NCBI GenBank assembly: GCA_027483895.1
Contig: JAIXTP010000026.1
Span: 62,001-126,000, forward strand
Source: Hyphomicrobiales bacterium
GTDB lineage: Bacteria > Pseudomonadota > Alphaproteobacteria > Rhizobiales > Beijerinckiaceae
Direction: 5' to 3'
Length of the DNA stretch: 64,000 nt
The notes under the pieces were generated by a model that was not told the origin of the DNA, ran no database searches, and was given only the letters and a program-made list of their open reading frames with translations. Shown in pieces: positions 24,407 through 30,306 of this stretch. A program made the position numbers and the translations under genes. Positions within the stretch are counted from its first letter, which is position 1; each line of letters opens with the position of its first letter.

Positions 24407-24410
24407 GCGA

Positions 24411-24608
24411 TCAGGCTCCGAGCGTCGTCTTGCCGCCGCTGTCGGACGGGGCGTCGGACATCAAGCCGGACGAGCGGCGCTGCGACAGGATCTCGGCCCG
24501 CGGGCCGCTTTCGTATCCGCGATTGATCTGCGCCTGCTTGATCGCGTCGAACCATTGCTTTGCGGCAGGGGCGCCCCCGATCGGAGTGGAACGAGCGATC
24601 CCCGACAT
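24411..24608 (-). CDS. Small phage protein with C-terminal TLGA motif (copy B)
   Basis: This 65-residue protein ends SGLMSDAPSDSGGKTTLGA. The same tail (LMSDA...GK-TLGA) ends the neighbouring gene at 24610-24825, so the two are related by duplication or share a binding motif. The rest is polar and probably helical. Such short proteins with a TLG-type end occur between the terminase and portal genes of podoviruses; their role is not known to me. Confidence 0.55.
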   Translation of the reverse strand: MSGIARSTPIGGAPAAKQWFDAIKQAQINRGYESGPRAEILSQRRSSGLMSDAPSDSGGKTTLGA

Positions 24609-24609
24609 A

Positions 24610-24825
24610 TCAGGCGCCCAGCGTCGATTTGCCGTCCGAGCCGAGCGAGGCGTCGGACATCAGCATCCGCGATCCGCCCGAACGCGACGCGCGCTGACGC
24701 GCCAGCACCTGTTCGCGCTGGTCGCGCTCCTGCTGGTCGAGACGCTCCTGCTGCTTCTGCTGCAGCTCGATCTGCTTCTGCTGCGCCGCAGCCGCCGCGC
24801 CGTTTCCACCGCCGCCGAAACTCAT
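24610..24825 (-). CDS. Small Gln-rich phage protein with C-terminal TLGA motif (copy A)
   Basis: This 71-residue protein has a Gly start, a Gln/Arg/Glu helix (QKQIELQQKQQERLDQQERD) likely to form a coiled coil, and the same tail as its neighbour (MLMSDASLGSDGKSTLGA). It lies one base before the sister gene and overlaps the preceding gene by four bases. Confidence 0.55.
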   Translation of the reverse strand: MSFGGGGNGAAAAAQQKQIELQQKQQERLDQQERDQREQVLARQRASRSGGSRMLMSDASLGSDGKSTLGA

Positions 24826-25298
24826 CCGGTCGTCCTCGCAAGCATGACGTAATCGGACCCATCAGGACCGTATGACTTTAATACACCCTCGGGGGCGAAA
24901 TTCAAAGCCTCGGCGAAGCGCAGCGATAGCTGAACGCGAGCATTCACCGTCATCTGCAAGCGGTGCGCTTGCAGATCGCTTTCGATCTGCAACATCGCCC
25001 GGCGGGCGGCGCGGATCGTCGTCAGCGGATACTTCTCGACCAGCGTCGCGGTGATCAGCCAGCACTCCCACACTCCGTGCCATAGCGGCACGAAGCCGTA
25101 GGAGCAGGCCGGACCTTCGGTCTCGACGAAGACCGTGAAGCACGGGCCGCGTTTTTCCTGCTCCCGCGCGATCGCCAGATAATCGTCGAATTGCGCGAGA
25201 TAGACCTTCTCCTGGTCGCGGAGATCCATGGCCTCGAGGTGATACCAGCGGAAGGGCAGGACGTTGAGTTTCGGCATGGCGCGCTGTACACTATCCAA
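24822..25298 (-). CDS. Gp13-like internal core protein
   Basis: This protein resembles the T7 gp13-type family: a GNAT-like fold with a segment such as VPLWHGVWECWLITATLVEK near 75 and a C-terminal LNFAPEGVLKSYGPDGSDYV. In T7 this protein is needed for core assembly. The start is uncertain. A TTG at 25298 has CGGAGG twelve bases upstream and gives 158 residues; the ATG at 25277 gives 151 residues (MPKLNVLPF) and looks more family-like but has no clear ribosome site. Confidence 0.68.
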   Translation of the reverse strand: MDSVQRAMPKLNVLPFRWYHLEAMDLRDQEKVYLAQFDDYLAIAREQEKRGPCFTVFVETEGPACSYGFVPLWHGVWECWLITATLVEKYPLTTIRAARRAMLQIESDLQAHRLQMTVNARVQLSLRFAEALNFAPEGVLKSYGPDGSDYVMLARTTG

Positions 25299-25339
25299 AC
25301 GGAAGTGATGCCTCCGTGTTGTTCCTCCCGACTACGACT

Positions 25340-25366
25340 GGGCCGCGGTTCGCCGCGGCCCTTTTT
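25340..25366 (+). terminator. Strong hairpin with T tract on the plus strand next to terL
   Basis: The perfect 9-base-pair stem GGGCCGCGG/CCGCGGCCC has a TTCG loop and is followed on the plus strand by TTTTT (25362-25366). It lies two bases beyond the terL stop. Read rightward it is a textbook intrinsic terminator. Read leftward the stem is preceded by A5 and lacks a U tract, so it would mainly block antisense transcription or stabilise the terL 3' end. Confidence 0.7.
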
Positions 25367-25368
25367 CG

Positions 25369-26922
25369 TCAGAAGATGTCGAAGTCCATCGTCGCGACCA
25401 TCGGCTTGCCCTGCGGCATCACGCTCTTGCCGCGCGTGATATATTTGTGTTCGCCACCGCCCATCAGGCAGTAACCGAACGCGTCGCCGACGTGCGAATG
25501 CTCGTTCTTGTGCGGCTTGTCCTGGAACCGCTCATGGCCTGCGCCCATGGCGACGCGCTTGAAGTGATAGCCGCCCGCCAGAGCTTTCCGCAGGCGATGA
25601 CACTCGCGATGCACCAGAATGCCCGGCCTACCGTTCACCAGCCTCTGCATCGGTGCGGCCCCGGCCTCGCGGCGTACCATGAAGTCGTTCGACGCGGTCG
25701 GCTGCGCCTTCAGCCCCACGCTTTGCAGATGCTCGAATGCCGTGACCTCAAAGATTTCGTCGCGCTTCATGCCCGCCGGGTCGCCCCAGATCAGTGGCCG
25801 GCAGGCGCGGAACTTCGTGTTCAACTCTGAAAGCAGCATGTGAGTGAACCTCTCCAAGCCCATGGAGAAGCTCACCAACTCATGCACGATGTGCCAGCGT
25901 CCCTCGACCTTCTGTGCAAACACCGCCGCAGGCGTCAGGCCGAAATCAAGCCCGACATGCACTTCGCCGATCGGCTCGATGCGGAGATCGTCGACCATCG
26001 TCGTGTCGTCGTATTCCCACCAGACGGGGCGGCCTTCCTGGACATAGACGTATTCGCCCTGCGCGTAGCACCGGATCCAGTCGAGGTTCTTGCCCGCGAG
26101 CTGCTGGGCGTAATAGCCGGGCGGGAGATTGTTCACGTTCTCGGCGAACGGGTTCTCCTTCCAATGCTTCCCCGCCGAGAAGATCGCGTCCTCCTCGTCG
26201 ATCGTTTCGACGACGCCGCCGGGTTGTTTGAAGAACGTCCAGCGGAAGGGGCCGCGGATCGGTTCCTTCTCGGCGACCTTGAACCACCAATGGTCATCGT
26301 CCATCGGGTTCGTATCCATCCAGATGCCGCGCCAGGTCGGCCCGCCGTGCTGCTTCGTCGGGAAACGGCCGACGCGATGGGTGAGACCGTCGATCACCGC
26401 CTTCGGCAGCTCCCGCGCCTCGTTGACCCATGCGCCGGTCAGCTCAAGCGACAGCAGCTTGCGGACGTCCTTCGGCTGATCCAGCGCCAGAAAGATCACC
26501 TCGCAGTCGAGGCCCGGCACGCCGGGACGCGGCGGCAACTTGATGTGATGCGTGATCGGCGGCGACCAACGCATTGCACCCCATACGTTTTCGGGGAACA
26601 GCTCCTGCCACGTCTTGATCGTCGTCGTCCGCAGCTCGGGATAGCTGTTCCGCACGATCACGAAACGGCTGTAGCGCGTGTTGTCGATCGGGGACGGCGC
26701 CTGCTTCACCGCGCGCAGCATGATCTCGGCGGCCGACGCATACGACTTACCCGAGCCCACCGGGCCGAGAAGACCGCGCACGAAACTGTCGTCGTTCAGA
26801 AACCGCCACACGGTCGGCGATCGCGAGAAGTCGAGATCGAGACCCTGCAGCGCCTCCTGGTCGGCCGAGCCCTGCCGCTTGCCGCGGGGAGAGCGATCCG
26901 TCGCGCGGTTCGTGCGTGCCAT
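25369..26922 (-). CDS. terL: Terminase large subunit
   Basis: This is the DNA-packaging motor: ATPase plus nuclease. The 517-residue protein has Walker A GPVGSGKS at 53-60, a Walker B-like region (LTGAWVNEARE) near 175, and a C-terminal RNase H-like nuclease with HVGLDFGLTP and WGDPAGMKRDE. The ATG at 26922 overlaps the stop of the preceding gene by one base (TAATG); the frame is open to 27045 but the extension is Arg-rich shadow sequence. It is separated from the small-subunit candidate by four short coupled genes. Confidence 0.92.
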   Translation of the reverse strand: MARTNRATDRSPRGKRQGSADQEALQGLDLDFSRSPTVWRFLNDDSFVRGLLGPVGSGKSYASAAEIMLRAVKQAPSPIDNTRYSRFVIVRNSYPELRTTTIKTWQELFPENVWGAMRWSPPITHHIKLPPRPGVPGLDCEVIFLALDQPKDVRKLLSLELTGAWVNEARELPKAVIDGLTHRVGRFPTKQHGGPTWRGIWMDTNPMDDDHWWFKVAEKEPIRGPFRWTFFKQPGGVVETIDEEDAIFSAGKHWKENPFAENVNNLPPGYYAQQLAGKNLDWIRCYAQGEYVYVQEGRPVWWEYDDTTMVDDLRIEPIGEVHVGLDFGLTPAAVFAQKVEGRWHIVHELVSFSMGLERFTHMLLSELNTKFRACRPLIWGDPAGMKRDEIFEVTAFEHLQSVGLKAQPTASNDFMVRREAGAAPMQRLVNGRPGILVHRECHRLRKALAGGYHFKRVAMGAGHERFQDKPHKNEHSHVGDAFGYCLMGGGEHKYITRGKSVMPQGKPMVATMDFDIF

Positions 26923-27125
26923 TATTCGTTGTCCCAGCGGTCTTCGAAGGATCGGTCTTGCGCGCTCGCCTTGCCGCGCAGGAAGCCGTTCTTGAGCTTT
27001 AGTTCGGCGATCTCCTTGCGAAGCCGCTCGACCTCGGAGCGCCACGCGTTCTCGCCGAACTGCATGACGCGCTGCGCGGCACGCGCCCGGCGACGGTCAC
27101 GGTTGCGCCGCCAGATGTCGGTCAT
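26922..27125 (-). CDS. Small basic coiled-coil protein before terL
   Basis: This 67-residue protein has a basic N-terminus (WRRNRDRRRARAAQRVMQFG) and a coiled-coil segment (RSEVERLRKEIAELKLKN). Tight coupling to terL (one-base overlap) suggests a packaging accessory role. It is too short to be a normal small terminase, but its basic N-terminus could bind DNA. No homologue is recognised. Confidence 0.5.
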   Translation of the reverse strand: MTDIWRRNRDRRRARAAQRVMQFGENAWRSEVERLRKEIAELKLKNGFLRGKASAQDRSFEDRWDNE

Positions 27126-27358
27126 CCCTTGGACTCCCCGAGTGCGGCACGGAGTTCGGAAAGCGTTCCTTCAAGATCGTGCTTCTCGCGGAAGTACGGG
27201 CTCGCATAAGAGCCCCATGCCTCGATCTCATCGACGGCCTCGTGCAGCGCCGCGCGCAGCCGTTCGTTCTCCTCTTGCAACTTGCGGATGTCGTCATGCG
27301 TGATGACATTTCCCCACAGATAGGCAACGGTGAGGTCGGTATCTTCGTCGTCGGTCAT
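27122..27358 (-). CDS. Small acidic coiled-coil phage protein
   Basis: This 78-residue protein has an acidic start (MTDDEDTDLTVAYLWG) and a helix (IRKLQEENERLRAALHEAVD) likely to form a coiled coil, ending in LRAALGES. Starts and stops overlap those of both neighbours (TGATG and ATGA). It shares its helical style and its AALGE ending with the next gene upstream. Function unknown. Confidence 0.5.
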   Translation of the reverse strand: MTDDEDTDLTVAYLWGNVITHDDIRKLQEENERLRAALHEAVDEIEAWGSYASPYFREKHDLEGTLSELRAALGESKG

Positions 27359-27651
27359 CACTCATCCTCCCCGAGTGCGGCGCGGGCGATCAGGAACGCC
27401 TCTTCGTGCCCGTCGCGGCAGAAGGTCTTGGGGCCGTTCGGGGAATGTGCGATCCGGCGCAGCGCCTCGCGCAGCCGTTCGATTTCAGCCTCAGCCTTTC
27501 CGCACCGCCGCGCCCAAGCACCGACCGCTCGGACTGCAGCGTCTCTCCCCTCCCGCAACTCATCCGTCGCGTTCCGCACCGCGATCTGGATCTCATGCGC
27601 CGCATGCTTGCGCGCGTCCCGATAGCCGTCGCCGTAGGAACCCGTCTCCAT
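27358..27651 (-). CDS. Small helical phage protein
   Basis: This 97-residue protein is charged and helical, with IERLREALRRIAHSPNGPKT near the middle and ARAALGEDE at the end, a pattern common in small phage accessory proteins. A short CRDGHEEA segment carries one Cys and one His. ATG 27651 overlaps the stop of the preceding gene (TGATG). Function unknown. Confidence 0.5.
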   Translation of the reverse strand: METGSYGDGYRDARKHAAHEIQIAVRNATDELREGRDAAVRAVGAWARRCGKAEAEIERLREALRRIAHSPNGPKTFCRDGHEEAFLIARAALGEDE

Positions 27652-27857
27652 CACTGCATCCTCGCCGGGACCGTCGCGTCGAGGCCGACCTCCTGGTCCT
27701 CGACGTCGAACTCCCGCCCGTCAGACGCCGCACGCCGCAGCGCCGCGGCGATCCGGTCCCGCAGCTCGAGACCCCGCCGGGCGCGAATGTGGTAGCCCCT
27801 GATCAGCTTCGTCGCCGCAATGTCGGCCCAATCCCACTCACGACGCGGCTTCGCCAT
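27651..27857 (-). CDS. Small hypothetical phage protein
   Basis: This 68-residue protein begins MAKPRREWDWADIAATKLIR and is basic at the start, acidic at the end. I do not recognise it. It overlaps the end of the TerS-like gene by 20 bases. The frame is open further upstream (27866, 27947), but ATG 27857 gives the most natural start. Confidence 0.48.
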   Translation of the reverse strand: MAKPRREWDWADIAATKLIRGYHIRARRGLELRDRIAAALRRAASDGREFDVEDQEVGLDATVPARMQ

Positions 27858-28254
27858 CCGTTCCATCTTTCTGCTCTCCCTCGATCGATGCCGGGCCGCG
27901 GAGGTTGATGCCCACCAGGCTCGGACGCTTGTCGTCTTCATTTCCATCCATCAGCCCCTCGACGCGGGCGAGCAGCCGCAGCGCCGACAGCTTGTCGTGC
28001 ATCTCGATCTCGACCTGATTGCCGTGTTCGGTCGGCGTGACCTTCACCTTCTTGATCGCCCGACGCGCCCGCTCGCTGAGACGATCGCTCGCTACGACCG
28101 TGACCTTCGTCACGTTCCCGGCCGCATCCGTCTCCCAACTCAGGGCATCGGTGATCTGCGCCGCGGCGACCGCCTCCAGCTCCTGCCGCACCGCCTCGCG
28201 GCGCTCGGGGTTCGCGCTCTGCACTTCGCGCCGCGCCTTGCGGATCACTGCCAT
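27838..28254 (-). CDS. Terminase small subunit candidate
   Basis: This 138-residue protein has a charged helical N-terminus (RKARREVQSANPERREAVRQ), a middle strand pair (GNVTKVTVVASDRLSERARR) and a closing helix, VEIEMHDKLSALRLLARVEG. That last motif resembles the C-terminal oligomerisation part of small terminases (Terminase_2 type). It should recognise phage DNA and load TerL. It lies four short genes before terL. I am moderately sure; the HTH is not clearly visible. Confidence 0.58.
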   Translation of the reverse strand: MAVIRKARREVQSANPERREAVRQELEAVAAAQITDALSWETDAAGNVTKVTVVASDRLSERARRAIKKVKVTPTEHGNQVEIEMHDKLSALRLLARVEGLMDGNEDDKRPSLVGINLRGPASIEGEQKDGTDGEAAS

Positions 28255-28343
28255 GACGCGGCCCACAACATCGCGAAGGCCGTGACCAGCATCGCGTAGA
28301 ACAACCCAAGCCCCAGCAGCGAGCGGACGTCGTCGGGGGTCAT
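28245..28343 (-). CDS. Very small membrane protein (32 residues)
   Basis: The short ORF encodes MTPDDVRSLLGLGLFYAMLV followed by TAFAMLWAASWQ, one hydrophobic helix with a charged start. Its ATG overlaps the stop of the DUF6378-like gene (TGATG) and its TGA lies ten bases inside the TerS candidate, so it is placed exactly as a translationally coupled gene. The start codon, overlaps and clean transmembrane profile are the only evidence. It could be a small regulatory membrane peptide. Confidence 0.5.
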   Translation of the reverse strand: MTPDDVRSLLGLGLFYAMLVTAFAMLWAASWQ

Positions 28344-28702
28344 CACGCGACCTTCTTGCCCGACGCGGACGACATCTCCCGCGCGATCGCCTCGAGATCG
28401 GCCTCGACCTGGGCATTCACCACCGCGTCGAAGTCGGACGTGTGCGGCGCCGCGAACTGCGCCGCGAAGGCAACGTAGGCGGCGAGATCCACCCAGCTGT
28501 CCTCATGCTCGCGCTGGTTCGCCAGGCGGCTCATCTTCACCGCCATCATCACGACCGACACGTCGAAGGCTGTAACCTTCCGATTGAGTATTGCACTGGC
28601 GATGTTCGCGGCGCGCACGAACGACGGCAGCGCGTCGCCGTACTCCTGACCGCGCTGCGAGATCGTCGCCTTCGCGGCAGACAGCAGATCCTGATGATGC
28701 AT
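28343..28702 (-). CDS. DUF6378-like phage protein
   Basis: This 119-residue protein has the pattern ISQRGQEYGDALPSFVRAAN, then VVMMAVKMSRLANQREHEDS and WVDLAAYVAFAAQF. I recognise this as the DUF6378 type, common in phages and structurally reminiscent of all-alpha MazG-like folds, though no function is established. A strong ribosome site (AGGAGG, nine bases before ATG 28702) fixes the start. The frame is open to 29302 but that extension is not supported. Confidence 0.68.
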   Translation of the reverse strand: MHHQDLLSAAKATISQRGQEYGDALPSFVRAANIASAILNRKVTAFDVSVVMMAVKMSRLANQREHEDSWVDLAAYVAFAAQFAAPHTSDFDAVVNAQVEADLEAIAREMSSASGKKVA

Positions 28703-28736
28703 GACGGAAGCCCTCCTGGTGATAGCTATCGGATAT

Positions 28737-28753
28737 TTGACGGGAACGGTCAA
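28737..28753 (-). promoter_or_regulatory. Palindrome and possible promoter upstream of the DUF6378-like gene
   Basis: The 182-base gap 28703-28884 contains TTGACCGTTCCCGTCAA read leftward, a 5+5 inverted repeat (TTGAC/GTCAA) spaced by seven bases. TTGACC is a good -35 element, and GATAGCT lies 17 bases downstream as a weak -10. It may start the packaging-head transcript under control of an unknown regulator. Confidence 0.35.
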
Positions 28754-28884
28754 TGGGGACGTTTGACGCGTGTACGGCGCGTGGGTCGGATTTCGAGAAA
28801 AATTTTGCGTGACCTCCCCCCCAGCGCAGCGTGGGGGAGGGGGGGCAAAGGGTGCCTGCGCGCCCCCGCCCGCCCCGCGCGCGT

Positions 28885-29610
28885 TCACTCCCCAGACGGG
28901 GCGGCGGTGCCGTGTACAGGAGCCAGACGACCGGATGGGTCTTGTACACCACCGCCGAGGGCCAGGGCGGCCACCGCCTGGAACGTCGGGAACCCGAGGC
29001 GGGCCGCGGTGCGCCGCCGGATCTCGGCCTCGGCCGCCGACCGCAGCGCGACGGGGTCGACCCCGGCCTCGGCCAGCGCCAGCAGCTCGGCGGCAGGGGC
29101 GGGCGTCACCAGCCGGACGCCGTTCACGGCCTCCGTCGCCGCCTGCCAGGCGGCCTCGAGGCGGCGCATGTGGTGGCGCTGTTCGTCGGTCGGCCCTCGC
29201 GCGCCCGATCCTTCCTCTGGTGCGTCCCGATCGAGAGCGGCCTGCATCAGGTTGGCGTCGGCCACCTGTTCGTAGGTCGGGGCAGGCTCGTCGCCTCGCC
29301 ACATGAGCTGGTAGCGGTTGCTGTAGCCCCAGGCGCCCTTCTTCTGGTTGTAGTCGTTCGGCTCGAGCCGCCGGATGTAGCCCAGCTCCTGCAGCTTGGA
29401 GACGGCCCTCGAGAGCGAGGCGGTATCCATGCCGGTGTCCTTGGACAGCGTCTCGAGGGACGGCCAGCAGACGCCTGCTCTGTTCGCGTAGTAGCCGAGC
29501 GCCATGAGCGTCCGCAGCTCCTGCGTCTTCAGCTGCCGGTCGATGATGGCGCGGTGGGGCGTGACGCAGAAGGGACGCTTCTCGCCTGCCTCTTCAGAAC
29601 GGGATGTCAT
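28885..29610 (-). CDS. Winged helix-turn-helix protein, replication or regulatory
   Basis: This 241-residue protein has an N-terminal winged helix (about 15-85): CVTPHRAIIDRQLKTQELRT, GVCWPSLETLSKDTGMDTAS, LSRAVSKLQELGYIRRLEPN. This is the HTH_36-like domain of phage replication-initiation and regulatory proteins. The C-terminal half is Ala-rich helical. It follows the primase-helicase and the SSB-tip protein, so a replication-initiator role is plausible. It is also a candidate regulator of late genes, since it is the last gene before the 182-base intergenic gap. Confidence 0.65.
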   Translation of the reverse strand: MTSRSEEAGEKRPFCVTPHRAIIDRQLKTQELRTLMALGYYANRAGVCWPSLETLSKDTGMDTASLSRAVSKLQELGYIRRLEPNDYNQKKGAWGYSNRYQLMWRGDEPAPTYEQVADANLMQAALDRDAPEEGSGARGPTDEQRHHMRRLEAAWQAATEAVNGVRLVTPAPAAELLALAEAGVDPVALRSAAEAEIRRRTAARLGFPTFQAVAALALGGGVQDPSGRLAPVHGTAAPSGE

Positions 29611-30178
29611 CATTCAGCTCCTCTGCGATGGCTGACCTCGGCTTGTCGACGACGACGGCACCGGGCCACTGATCCTTGACGCGGACGACGGCGTGGTAGT
29701 GATCGTCGAGGATCCGTCCGACCTCCTCGAGCGTGAAGGTCGTGACCTCTCGACCGTCGTCATATTTGGCGGCGTGTTCGGGCCACGCCCGCACGATGCG
29801 GAACTTGCGCCCTGTCGACATGGTGCCTTCCCAGACGTCCGGCGACAGGGGCTCGGCACCTCGAGCCGTCGCCTCGTCGACCATCTTGCGGACACCTCGG
29901 ACGAGATTGTCTACAAGGCCTCCGACCTTGTCGGGGTCGTTCGCCTTGATCGCTTCGTTGAGCGCATCGACGGCCCGCCACCATCTCTCACGCGTTTCGG
30001 GCGAGACGAGGTAGGGGAGCCTGTCGACGCCCCAGACCTTCTCCGTCTCGGCGATGACGCGATCGTATTCCCACACGGCCGACTGAACCCTCGACCGTTT
30101 GATGTCCGTCGCCAGTCCCGGCTCCCACCATCCATCCGGCTTCTTGGGGGCTGCGACGCGCCTCTCTCTCGTCGTCAT
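29594..30178 (-). CDS. Early phage protein with SSB-like acidic C-terminal tip
   Basis: I do not recognise the body of this 194-residue protein, which is mixed helical with a KFRIVRAWPEHAAKYDDGRE segment. Its last residues, EELNDDIPF, match the acidic tip (DDIPF) of single-stranded DNA-binding proteins, which recruits replication and repair enzymes. ATG 30178 is chosen because GGAGGG lies six bases upstream; the frame is open to 30226. It lies downstream of the GGGGAC repeat cluster. Confidence 0.6.
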   Translation of the reverse strand: MTTRERRVAAPKKPDGWWEPGLATDIKRSRVQSAVWEYDRVIAETEKVWGVDRLPYLVSPETRERWWRAVDALNEAIKANDPDKVGGLVDNLVRGVRKMVDEATARGAEPLSPDVWEGTMSTGRKFRIVRAWPEHAAKYDDGREVTTFTLEEVGRILDDHYHAVVRVKDQWPGAVVVDKPRSAIAEELNDDIPF

Positions 30179-30211
30179 CCGACCCTCCGAAACATCGGGA
30201 CCGATCGGCAG

Positions 30212-30298
30212 GGGGACACGGGACATCCCTTAAAGGGGGATGTCCCCGTCCGTCCCCGTCCCCGTCCCCTGTCCGTCCCCATATGTCCCCTATGTCCC
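30212..30298. repeat. GGGGAC/GTCCCC iteron-like cluster with central palindrome
   Basis: The plus strand carries GTCCCC at 30242, 30252, 30258, 30264, 30275 and 30285, and GTCCC at 30294. GGGGAC lies at 30212 and the palindrome GGGACATCCC/GGGATGTCCC at 30220-30229 and 30237-30246. The cluster fills the gap between the primase-helicase gene and the SSB-tip gene and contains no ORF that I can support. It could be a replication origin, a site for a regulator, or a structured RNA leader. Confidence 0.6.
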
Positions 30299-30306
30299 TT
30301 TTCCAT

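Noticed and set aside
17057..25298. Gene transfer agent instead of a prophage
   Set aside because: The structural genes are podovirus-type, and integrase, replication, methyltransferase and att repeats are present; a GTA would have siphovirus-type genes and no att sites.
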